A stretch of 64,000 nt of DNA from Branchiostoma floridae. Its lineage: Eukaryota; Chordata; Leptocardii; Amphioxiformes; Branchiostomatidae. Each line of letters begins with the position of its first letter. Position 1 is the first letter of the stretch. The notes under the pieces were generated by a model. That model made no database searches. It had not been told where the DNA came from and worked only from the letters and a program-made list of their open reading frames with translations. The position numbers and the translations under genes are program-made. The stretch lies in the NCBI RefSeq assembly GCF_000003815.2, contig NC_049984.1, forward strand, positions 7,924,604-7,988,603, read 5' to 3'. This document shows, piece by piece, positions 49,426 to 61,500 of the stretch.

Positions 49426-51529
49426 CGGCTGTTTGCACAGCTTAAGATTATCGGGACTTTCGGCGGGCGCGAAACGCAGATGGTGCCCGGCTTCACATCC
49501 ACTCACAAGCCGCTGGATTTGAACTCACACCCCTGAACCGAGGAAAAAACAACAAAAAGCAACAGCAAAACGTCAGAGCTTAGGCTAAGTCCTCATTGTA
49601 TCTAGCGTTTCCCGCCACCACCTCGTCCTAAATCTGAGGGAAAGCCAGACGGTTGCTGGGGTAACGCAGACGACAGGTGTGCAATTCTCACTCGCGCCTA
49701 TCATCACCAGGGTAAGAACGTTTCACCGCCTTTAAGCCTGCTCCTTGTCGGGTCCGTAAAATATAGAGTTAGTCTTAAGGTTTTCCCGCTCTCGTGAGTC
49801 TCTTATATGTGCCATCTGGGGAAACGATCTGCTTCCATGACATTTGTAAGACTCTAGATACCAACGTTAAGCCGGGAAACCTCATGAATTGTAAGCTGTG
49901 AAGTTGTAAAGTGAAAGATAAGTGTGCTCAGAGTTAACGTTATGGTTAAGTTAGAAAACAGACGTGCACTGCGCACGCCGAGATAGCTAAAGCGCCTTTT
50001 GTCAGTCAGGACTGTAGACACCCCAGGCCCTGACTGACCAGGAAAAGCTCGGGAAAATGGTATTCTTTCGATCATACGACGTCGTAGGTCGTTGTGCGAT
50101 TTTGATATTGTACGATGTGGGACAGAAGAAACCACTGACCAGGATTTACGACAGGATTTTCTGAAACAAAACAGCTAAATTTTGCACGACACATGCATGG
50201 CTATCCCAAGAATCACTCAGTCTACAGTTGTACAATTGTACAACAATCGTAGGACGAATCAAGACAATGATTCAAGAGATTATGATAAGATTCTACCTCG
50301 CATATTTGCTGTTGAGTGAACACAGTACAAAGTGTGCATGCCTAACATGTCGCTGACAACATTTGCGCGTTGCCGGTTCCGGACAAGTCGAACAGATGTT
50401 TACAAAGTGTAGCTCTTGTGCGCATTTTCGCCAAAAAGTCTACAGGATACAAACGTAATACACAACAATCCTAATCCGAAGATAGAATTGTTTTATAGCG
50501 TTTAATTCATTATTGCCAAGCTAGGGAAACCCACGATAAACCTTTTAGGTTTCTGGTTCCCCCGGCATGTTTGTTCTCACCGTTTGTAATTTTATGACTT
50601 TTGTATTATGTGCAATGCAAATAAACAACAACCAGGTCTGTACATTACTTCTTAATCTATAAGAAAGCTCAACAAGACCAGTTCTAGAAATATACTGGTT
50701 CTCAAACGAATTATCATTACATAGCACGCATAGAATAAACACAGACATGCATATACAAGAAACGTGACGGGAGAAGAGTTTTGAAAACTTCAGTCATAAA
50801 CGACGAAACCTCGTGCGCATTGAGACGATGTGAAAAAAGCAAATGACAATACGCAAAACATCAGCACACTTGCTTGGGGACCAATGCAAATAATGCTTAA
50901 TAGGTAGCAAAAATCTCATTTCTTCTGCTAATCGTTTCTACTAGCTGGTCCTTCGGGATGTGGAAATCAGTTCCCTTGGTAACTGTAAACAAATAAAGCT
51001 TAAGCCGTTAGTCTTGTATGATATTGTTCATCATACGCCTCTGATAGAAACATTTCGAAATCGCGCGTTCATTTTGACACAACATAAGCACATCAGTATA
51101 CTAGTATTTTTATTGTTATTTTTTCTCTCTTCTGTGTTTTTCTTTTTAATGTTGCATGCTTTTACAAGTGTCTCGTCCCTTACCATTACTAGTTTGTACT
51201 ACAATGCATCGGTGACTTTATCAAGATAGCGATAAATCAAACAAATGTATAACATCGCATATTAGCTAACACAAAGTCAAATTGTGTTGATGTTGATGTT
51301 GATGTTGAAAAGAAGAAATGAACATGCGCATATGAAGAAATGAACATGTCTCAATGACCAATGGCCCGGCAGTGTGACTTTCTCTGCTTAGAAATCCTTT
51401 GGACAAACTATCTTTCGAGAGGATGTTAAAGTGAGACAGCGCACTGTTATTTTTCTATCTCCTCTGGTTACGTCAGTGTCTTCCAATGTCCCAGCCTAGT
51501 CTGCATCCTTGTACGTCAACACCTCGAGT

Positions 51530-51587
51530 ATGGCGACCACGCCGTTTATTTTGTGCTGGTGCGTTAGAAAATATGGCGGGGTTTCAG
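51530..51587 (+). other. Candidate first coding exon
   Basis: ATGGCGACC begins MATTPFILCWCVRKYGGVS and meets a CAG|GTATGG donor, the same donor used by PPP4R1 exon 4. Two ATGGCG motifs sit in a local GC-rich patch. No downstream partner exon was found, so this is speculative. Confidence 0.2.
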
Positions 51588-54500
51588 GTATGGTGAGGTC
51601 GGACCCTTACAAACAACCTCCCGCGGGGAAAATGAACATTTAACCGGAGCCAGACACTCATTTTCCACGTGAGAATGATTATGAGTTAGAACTTGGACTC
51701 TTCCCTGCCGATATCAAAGCATTACTAGTGGCGCAAGTCCACACATAGGTATGTCTACTAAGCTTTGCTAACACAGGCCTCAATACCTCTACTGTGCGCG
51801 CGCACTTGACTTGTTTTAGTTCCTCCACGAGAAGCGGCTATCCAAACAGTTCCTCGGGAAGTGCTCGGAGAGCTGGCCCCAGACTTGTGGTTTTGTAAAT
51901 TATGAAATCCCAGCTCCAAGGTTTTCATAATACCGGGGGGCGAAGTGGCTTGTGAGTTTTCAAAGTTGAATCGTTGACGTTACCGGTGGGGCGCAGGGCT
52001 TGGCGCGCGTTAATCCACCAAAATAGAATATTACCACTTGTCTGGTGATTTTGACGAAATCTGGGGATTTGGGTGCGATTTCCGACGGAATGTTAGCATG
52101 AGCAACGTTTTGGAACTGTTTCAAGAAATAAAAAGGTACGCAAAGTGAGCTATCGTTGTAAAAAAAAAAGACAACACTTATGCGACTATCAAAAATGTGT
52201 GACTTTTCCAAAATTAAAGATATCCTACTGTTCCAATTATATACCAACTTGCGGCATTCATGTCAAAAAGAACCTTTTCTGCCTTAAAAGTACTTCACGT
52301 CTGTCAGAGAAAAGTACCTGGGCTATATTACAATTTACAGCCGGTGAAACATCTTGTATTGCCTTCGAATATCAACCACAAACAATTTCTAATAGTCTAC
52401 CCAGCCGGACAAAGTATTCTAAGTATTCTTAGTTTTCTTTTAAGAAATGGAACATTTCTTCTACTATAAACAGGTACAAAGCTATAAAATATTTTAATTT
52501 CCTCGTCTCTGTGTCATATCTACATTGTCTGGCACTTAATGGCCGGTCACATCCATCGTACGATCGCAAATAGATGGCATTCGTGGTATAGTCGTGCATG
52601 TGTTGCACAAAATTCACCTGTCATGACTATCATATATCCTTATGGACGGTTAATTTTTTCACAAGCATAAAAATCGTACGACGATCTACGACAAAAGCTT
52701 GCGCGGCCCCGACCGGGAGAGAACACACACACAGTTTACCCCCATGATTTATAAACACGATAATTTTCTGCGCCAACATATCACACCGCTTCCTAAACGC
52801 TTCCTGTTTTCGGGGTAAATCTTTCCCCAAGCAGGACAAACCCAGCCCGACCCGCGCAGTTTCCTTAGCAAGTGATACAGTTTGTGTTCCCATCACAACA
52901 GAACGCGATGTTTCGGGTATATGTAGTCAATGTTTGGATTTGTATATTATATGGTTTATTTTTAACACACCTTTTCCGGATCTTCACGACGGATTTCAAA
53001 AATAATGAGCGACTGTTTTTTTACAATTCTAGTGTTTTGTTGTCTGTGAATTCCCACTTTTACATCTTGCATTATGAAATAGAGGGAAAAAATCCAATTT
53101 GGTCACTGTACGGTCTCGCAGCGGTCACCATTTTATCAAAAGGAGGCGTGAGCAAGTGATGCAGTTCACGTTCTCAACACACAAGACGCTTTTTTTCTGG
53201 ACAGAAATTTCTTTCACTACTGCATACTTTTCCATAGCGTATCCATTACTGCAAGTAGTACTAGTATCTGTTTGAACTGACAAGATGGAAGATTCTAAGA
53301 TTTTATTCGACGTCATAATGAGATGATAAAGTATAGTGTGAAAATCAGCGAAGACTTAACTGTTATATCATCAACTTTGAAACTATTTTCATAATAAGCT
53401 GTATATGTAGTTCACGTACAGCATTTTGGACAATGTTCTAATCAAACGTTCAGTGGAAGTAGTCAATATGATATCAATCCATAAAGCAATTAAATCAATC
53501 ATTCAAAACGCTATTGTGCAATGTACAACAATAATTCAACAAATGCATGTACAATGCGTGGCCAACCATTTAGAAATGGTATAGACATTCCTAATTGTAC
53601 TATCAACGTACTCCCAAAAGCTAATATACTACATATAGTCACAACTGTATGGACGTCATGAACTCAACGCTCGTATGTATATTACAGTAAAATAATTGTT
53701 TGTCATTTTTCTTTTGCATGAGTTTGAATCATGCGCCAATAAACGTTCAACGCGAAAACCTTCGTTTGATTATCTTGTCCTTTACTTGAAAAGTTTTCCA
53801 CAAGACAAAGATGTTATCCTGCAAATATCTCAAAGTATCCTGAACGTCCTCTCCTGGACAAAAACCTTAAATAAACTTAATAAAACTTTTAATCTCAAGA
53901 TTTCTACTGTCTCATGAGCCCAGACGCGCGACAGGAGTTCCGTCTATAATAGTTTTAGAGAAGAAAACACTGCCGTACAGTATGAAAATATTATTCCTCA
54001 GGGAAGCCCATGCCCTACTGTGAGTAGGACGGTCTGTTGTACATACAGTTTCCGTTAACGTGTTGTACAAACAATATTGGTTTGGTTGAACACCACACAC
54101 TTAGAACGTAATTAGTGTTGTTTATCCGCAGGGGTGCTTTATAGAATATACGAACTGTACAATGAATGTACTTATTCTATAATTTTGTATGATCTTGCGT
54201 TCTGCAAATTGGATAAGCATGAACAAAAAAACTTGATGAAGCACATAGTTACCGATGGCCTTGGTTTGTATTTTACCCTGTAGTTCTGGTTGTGAAGTCT
54301 TTGTAGTGATTATGATAATCTATAAAGTTAGTTTTGATGTGAGAACAATTTGATATCCGTTCCTTTCTTTGATCTTCTAACTGTGCAAGTTGTTTTGAAT
54401 GTTCCTAACCCATCTCGCCTTTAATTGTAGCTTGTTAGTTTGAAACCTTTATGCTATCATATTCGTATTTGTTAATTTATTTCTCAATTGCTGTCAGAAT

Positions 54501-57146
54501 GTGGAGAATTTGAAAATTCACACACAGAGATTCACCACCGACGCAGTGACTGGATTTGTCACAAAGACTCTTGAAATAAAAGCTCCCTGCTCCTAAAAGT
54601 GTTACCTCTACTGTGATGCGCCGTTGTATGGTACAAATGTATATCCTAACGCTTGGTTCCCTGTAGAGATAAATTTTCATTAGCAAACCAATGGTTATAG
54701 TGTTAGATACAGAACTATCACTAAGAAGTCGATTACACCGATTGAATGTAGTATGAAACATAAATACTATTAAAATAATTATGCTACAGGCAAAAATTGT
54801 CTACAGTATACCCCACGATGCTGATATTACTCATGCGGGTAGACTCAAAATCTGTACATGACATTCAAAGCAATTAATAAAAATACTTTGTTTCCTTGAC
54901 AAATCTGTATACTGCGCGGAATACTGAAAATAATATATTCATAATCGTCGGGATCGTCGGACGTAATTCTACTACCGGGCGTACGGTCTTCTCTGACATG
55001 AATTTCGAAGATATTTCCACACAATATTATTGAAATTGGTACGTAAATCTACGTATACTTTCATCTAACACTTTCACTTGGACACATATCAACCATTGCA
55101 ACTGATGTTTCTTTATATAGGTAAATGTCATCTATTTTAGCAGTTGGTAACGACTACTTAGGCCAATGGAGAACATGAAAATGTGAAATGCAGAATGGTA
55201 AAAATTCTCAGCTTTTTTTCTCACAGAATTCATTTTATCATTCTGTCCGTGTTACTCTGTTTTAACTGTACTGGATCATGGATAGGGAAGGAACAGCACA
55301 TGATTGGTTTGTTTTGTACCAACAGGAAGCATATATATATAACGTTATACATACATATATGCAGGCGGCCTTGGCACAACGAGCCCTTATCCTAAAAACA
55401 ATATTTGTGTTCGTGCTAAAACATATCAACAAAATGCTTCAAAACATCCTATTAACAAGGAAGATTAGCGGCAAAAGTATAGAAAGGTATGTTCCCTTTT
55501 CCAGGTGAGAATATTAAGGCAGATCGAAACTGTGACGCTAAGATTTTAAGTTGATTTTGAAACGATTTTGGCGCGTTCTTTTTCTTGTTACACCTTTGCT
55601 ATCATAGACTTCAAGCAATTTTTTAAAACTCTCTGGATTAATATACCCGTTTTGATGCATTTATCTAGAGGTAGTTCAGAAAAGTTAAACTTCTGCAATT
55701 TCTAAAAGATATTTGTCATAGAAAGACTGCTGTAGCCTGTGTAAATATGTCGACTTTCGCTCCTGTGAGGTAAGATAAACGGCGGCCTACGTGGTCGGTA
55801 TGTGTGGTCTGGTGGGCAACTCACGGTCAAGTTCGAACTTAAACCCCTACAATAACCTCACAGTTGTTTGGACTAGATAACCACGGGTGTTTATCAGATA
55901 AATTCTTAGCAATATTTTTCTCAACCGATTAACCCTTTCTGGTGGATTTCCGTCAACGTGGCAACATGTTGGGCAACGGTATATCTCCGGTCTACGATAT
56001 TTCTCACAAAATACAAAAATGTAGTACACGTATACCGGTATTTCCATCGAAAAAATACTCTATCGCAAAAAGCAATAGACATGGTGACGATTGTATACAT
56101 CTCAACTGTTTACATCTGTGTATTTTGGCTCACAAGATAACAACACTCAAGGTCCTCATTTTCATAGATTTACCCCTCCTCAAGGATGTAATGTTACAGG
56201 GCATGAATTTTATTTTCGTAAGTACCATTTCCCTTTCTTTTCTTGTCTTTTTTTCTTTCCTTGAGTTTATTCCAGATATCGAGCCGGAAAAAATCAAAAC
56301 GGTGCAAATTTACCAACATTCTCCTTATGAAATATGTTATATGATGACACGTTATAAGGTTAACAATCACCTTGCTCTTTTCATATTACTATAGAAACGT
56401 TTGCATTGCCACTTTATCTAACGTTACTTGTTTTTCCTACTTAGCTTGTTTGTTTGTTTAGGAGCAAGGATAGAGTGGGAGTGAGATTGTATCCATCAAA
56501 CCCAAATTGCTATTGAACTTTTTGATACATACTGAAGTCTTTCGCCCACCGCCCTGCGACCTAACTTGAATTTAACAGAACGCTCGTCTAATTTCATAGA
56601 TAAAAAACAAAACCTTTACTGTGTTTTGTTGTCGTTTCAGTCTTACTTTTACATGCTTCATGATATTCCAAGTATGAGGTCAAGGGTTACACATATACAA
56701 TCCAGGTTGCAGTGAGGTCTCAGTGCAGTCACCACCGGGTGGAATGATAGCCTAACAACTTAACAAGTACAGACGGTACAATGTTAGCTTCAGCATAAGG
56801 GTGTGCGCCTTTTCCCTTTCACAATGTAGAATTTGCCGCTGAATCATCATACTAACGCAAGCGTTGTCCTTTTCATGTACGGTTAGAATTTCATTTGCCA
56901 CTTTTTAACACTTTTCAAAACATTCGCTGCTTATAAACTCTAAATGAAATGTTTCAGCTATTCCCGTTTTTTTTCCCGCATATCTTTAACGTTATCTATG
57001 GTACATTGTGTTTGGTGTATACGTTTTGTACCGAACAGATATTAAAGTAGCCTACCGCAGACTTGGGTCTTGCCCGGTTCGTACCTACAAGCGAACAGGG
57101 CAACCCTGCGGCAATACATCACCAAATAGAACTATTAGATTGACAG

Positions 57147-57272
57147 CCACATTGGTGGCGGCTATCCCTGGCCGTGGCTAACCTGAGACTCAGTGAGAGC
57201 AACTTGATGAAAGGACTATTCACTGGTCTAAATCGATTCTCCAAGCTCAAACATCCAGAGATATCGTCCGCT
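57147..57272 (+). other. Candidate internal exon, 42 codons, phase 0-0
   Basis: An AG-ended acceptor-like site (TTAGATTGACAG) precedes an open block reading HWWRLSLAVANLRLSESNL, then MKGLFTGLNRFSKLKHPEIS SA, and a strong donor GCT|GTAAGT. The composition is protein-like. No family recognised; the pyrimidine tract is poor. Confidence 0.25.
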
Positions 57273-57399
57273 GTAAGTTAGCGAAAAGACAGAGGATTGT
57301 TTGTTCGAAATTCTGCTACTCTGAGCAATGATATTGTGTGGGAAATTTCCCTTTGGAAAGCGTAGGAAGTGGGTTGTTCATGTTTATTTCCTTCGGGGA

Positions 57400-57725
57400 A
57401 CAACGTTGAGAAAATTGGCGGGAAAATTGCTAGAACCCACCTATCGACAGTCCTATCAATCAGATCTGGCAGGACTTCAGATTCGATTCGGTTTGCACTT
57501 CAAATGTTAGTTCCATTTACAAACCATTTTGTGGAAATTCTGTCTCTTTGAAAAGCTAAGGGTTGTGTAGATTTTCACGTTTATTTTCTACATTTAAAGG
57601 GACAACATTCAGAAAATAGGCGGGAACATTGCTGGAACCCGCCTATCGTCTCCTGTCGTCAGACAGGCCCGTCAATCAGATCTCGCGGGACTTCAGATTC
57701 GATTCGGTTTTGAGAAGTTGTTGGG
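57400..57725. repeat. Diverged tandem duplication with GGCGGGAA motifs
   Basis: Copies at about 57375-57510 and 57560-57715 share GGCGGGAA(A/C)ATTGCT, GAACCC(A/G)CCTATCG and GGACTTCAGATTCGATTCGG. Each carries an E2F-like GGCGGGAA, and a third (TGGCGGGAAAAA) follows at 57823. Confidence 0.65.
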
Positions 57726-58476
57726 AAAGTCTGTATTTCTAAATGTTAGTGCCCCGCCCGGTACGGAGTTATAGCGACCCTCGGCGAGACTTCAACCCAC
57801 AGACAGGCCACCTCGTTTTCCTGTCTGGCGGGAAAAAAGCTTAAACCCTGACCTAAACTCAGACAATCGGACGATTCTTTTACCGAGCGGGCTGCTCGCT
57901 GACTCATCTATCGTGGAATCTCTGACATCTTTTTGGACAGAAAAAGCCCAACAAGAAATACTCAAGCTTAACCACACTACCAGTCATCAACTCATTGTGG
58001 TTATCCCTGTGCATATTTTAGACGTTGTTATGATTTGTTATTTCTTAAAACACAAATTACTTGCTGACGTAGCGTGAGTACATCAAACACCTGTTTTACG
58101 ATTCCCGTTTCAAAGGAATCAAAATGAGAAAAGTAAGCGTTTTTCTGTCACCGAGTAGTTGGATACAGGAACTTGTCGATGATATAAAAAATAGATCTCA
58201 TATCCTCATATGAGTGATATTCCGATAATGTTGTTCGTGTGAGGAGATTGGCGGGGATGGTGGTTACGGATGAGGCAAACAGTGGCATGTGTTCAAGTTG
58301 GCTAGATATAGACTTTCGACGTTTTAATTTTGCCATGTCCTGCTTTCAGAATGTTGATTTTTCATGTACAAAATTTTGATAGTCTGAATTTCCAGTCTAT
58401 CAGTGGCAATCCTGTTTCCGTGGCACGATTGTAGCACAGTTCCAGGACGTGTGCTATTTTTCTTCTTCTCTCCCAG

Positions 58477-58559
58477 CCTGAGCTCGAGCTCAGGTGTGGC
58501 AGCTGTGTTGTGTAGCCCTGAACATCCCCGCCCGTTGTCAGGACCCACCTCGGCGCAAG
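58477..58559 (+). other. Candidate exon with good splice sites
   Basis: A strong acceptor (TTTTTCTTCTTCTCTCCCAG) and the donor CAAG|GTGAAT bracket 83 bp open in one frame (LSSSSGVAAVLCSPEHPRPL). It starts with a perfect 16-bp palindrome CTGAGCTCGAGCTCAG at 58478-58493. No homology recognised. Confidence 0.25.
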
Positions 58560-61500
58560 GTGAATATATCAGCGCCGGTGGCACGACTGTTGACCTCGGG
58601 AAGGCGGGGTAATGGCCCTCGGTCCCACGGGGAGACATCCATTATCAGTAATATCACGTTTAGTGGTGGTCCGTGATGGCGATCCCAGGCCTTACCTCGC
58701 GAGAAGGCATAAAATGTCACCCGTGAAAACGGTCTCCGGTCTCCCGTCTGTCATCGGGGCCAGCTCTCCCAGAGCCTCCCGGCCCAAAATGTCACGTTTG
58801 GTTTCCAGACAGCCCGGCAAAATGCGATCCCCATATGTCTGCTACAGGCACGAGCCTCTTGTGCAGGGGAGGGCTGGGTTGTTTGTGATGTGGAATAGGG
58901 TACGTGTCTTCTTCAGTCGGCAATTATTCAAAGCTTTATGTGGTGATAAACTGCTCTCCGACTAAAAAAGAATAGGATCACTGTAATTTTCCACTGAATC
59001 GCTCAGCCCTCTTCTGATCCAATTGTTCTGGACACGTGACTCCATGCGCGTGTGACGTCAGCAATGGGTCAAAGGTTGTTGGAGGTCGGTATCGGCCCCC
59101 GTCCTCATGTGAACTTTCATGCTGGTTCAAAGGTTCATGAAATGCAAAAATGTCATATATCTTCTGCAAAAGCTTCAAAGACCAGGTGCAAACAAGTCAT
59201 CACTAGGACGCCAAAGACACATTTTGTATGTACACTGCTCCTTTACTCATCACAGTTTTATCATCTCGAAATTTCGTTTTATAACTGTGAATCGTAATCA
59301 TAGGCGTGTAGATAATTTTAGACAATTAACGCAATGTCCTATTTGAAATGTAGCATTCTGTTTAACTTTCATATTCATTGTACTTGATAATATACTATTC
59401 CTTTATGCCCGAGTACAGAATTGTGCCAAACTAATGATGGGACGATACCGGGATTCTGCTGGCTAGTGGTCAGTGGTATCGATGATAAGAATCCCCATCC
59501 AAAGCGTTTGGTCGTTACTAAGGAAAAAAGTTTTAATTGCACATGTAGCTGATCATATTTTGCCCGATACAGTTGTAGGAAATATCTTTCATATATTGCC
59601 CCCAGAAAGTATAGAACATGGATCGCTACTAAAATAACTCACGGTCGGGGGCAAGGGGTGTTATCCACAGATTTTTATAACATGCACACGACTATGTCAT
59701 TGATGTGTCAAGAAATGTCACATAATATCATCACAAGTCTGTCTCTTCAAACCTTCATTTCAAACCTTCCAGTAGATTTACAGCACTTGGCGATGGAACT
59801 CGGAACATCATGTTTGATCGACGTTAACCTGCTTTCAGAAGAGTTTCATATTCAGCACCCCGCAGTGAGAATGCGGAGTTCTATATTTATTTTACTGACC
59901 CGGCTATTTTGACGAGGACACTCGGCCGCAAACTATGCAATGTAGCGGCTTAGATTTCATACCAGGCATGGGTCCGCCCGTATATTGTCAAGAACGGACG
60001 TGTATTAACTATGCGGACTGCACAGTGTGTATCTAACCCTCCATTTTTGTACACTGACACTTGAATATTAAGGATAACAGTCAACACGCCGATTTGTTTG
60101 TGAAGGGCTAAAGAAAATATCCTCCTAAATTGTGCGACATATTTCTTTCAAAGGCTGAAAAATAGCACGGTAGTGGCCCGTCTGGGTGGTATAGGAGACC
60201 CTATGGCCGGGTCAGGACTGAGGGCACAACATTTCCACTAAACCAGACCGTATAAGGATCGTCTGATCTTTACATTTACAGTTACTCGTAATCGAATTAA
60301 ATATCAAACAAAGAAGGATGCAAAATCGTTGTGTATTTGTAGGACGTGTTTCAATTGGAGCTGCGTCCAGGAAAAAAGGCTACAATGAGTTGGCGATTAC
60401 ATATGAACACATTTAGTAGAGAATTGAAAGATGAATTGCAATATATTCCTATTTATGTTTGTCAATTCATGTTGTCTGAAAATTCTGAGGGATGAACTTG
60501 CGTCAGTGCTCAGTTGAAAGCATTTAGCTAATTCAATAAAAGTACAACACTGCATCGATGAAGGAAGAAGAGAACAAGACAAAATGCAAGAAATGGGATG
60601 ACATGTTGAACTTGAAGAGAAAATCTCCAAATTCATAGAAGTGATATAATTGACATTCGGAAAAGCTAGGCAACGCAATAGAATTTCTTTTCATCGAAAC
60701 AGTTGTTGAACAACTTAAAACAAAACGAAAGTCCGGGTGAAATATATTTGTCTGTTGGATGTGGAAACGGGAATCCCTGGGTCCCAGGAGAGGTCGGCAA
60801 TTCTCGGCTGCAGTTCGCGATCCGCGCATTCCTCGCGAGACTTCAGGTACCGCGACACGAGATCTGGGCTTCACCTGCTGAAATCCGATCCCAGCCACAT
60901 TTTATTGCGCATGCCTGACTTGACCTGCCCGGCTAAGTGCAATGGAAATAGAAAAACAGAAAAGCATTAGAGACTCCGTGGACAGAAGTAAAGGCACGTA
61001 CCGTTAGCCATGATAGAACGTTACTGAATATATTGTCGGATAACAAGTCTAGCCAGAAGATTTAGCTGTCGCAAGGGTCGCTAATCTGCTTGTCAAGTTG
61101 GGCTAAATCCTGTCTGTGCAGTTCAGAGTTTACGGAAAACAACTCTCAACTTTCCACCAGCGCGTGACTTCGACAGGCTGTCGGACAACAGATAAACCCA
61201 ACAACATAACCCGTAAAAATACAAGCAACGCTGGCTGGAGATATTTCTGTATAGTGCATGTATATCATCATAAACAAACATAGGCATTTAATTACAACAG
61301 GTTCCTCTACACTCGGTGGTATATTGAGGACATTGTCTTTCCTTTGATATTGTTAGCATGCGGTTTTATCCATGTTGAAAGTTGTTGGAAGTACAGGAAG
61401 AGCCAGGCAATAAAACTGGATTACTTGTAGAAACGGTGGTCCTCTCCTCTCTGCATGAACCCAGCACCTGCTGCTCCCGTGTCATCCGGGTCATAAAAAT

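Larger units (their letters stand above)
48611..57140. other. Gene-poor right flank, first part
   Basis: No recognisable gene in about 8.5 kb. Weak candidates are a 41-codon frame at 49300-49425 and a possible first exon at 51530-51587. A direct duplication of about 45 bp is present at 52865-52910 and 53148-53190. Longer open frames such as 55942-56394 lack family resemblance and are rich in codons typical of AT-rich random sequence. Confidence 0.5.

Noticed and set aside
52630-52896. Minus-strand 88-codon frame with charged stretch RKQEAFRKRCDMLAQK
   Set aside because: Looks somewhat protein-like, but no acceptor-donor pair fits well and no family was recognised.
55942-56394. 150-codon plus-strand open frame
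   Set aside because: Longest frame in the right flank, but AT-driven composition, no motif, no splice or promoter context; judged chance.
58612-58965. 117-codon plus-strand frame
   Set aside because: Arg/Pro/Ser-rich translation of a GC-rich patch with no conserved motif; more likely regulatory or repeat DNA.
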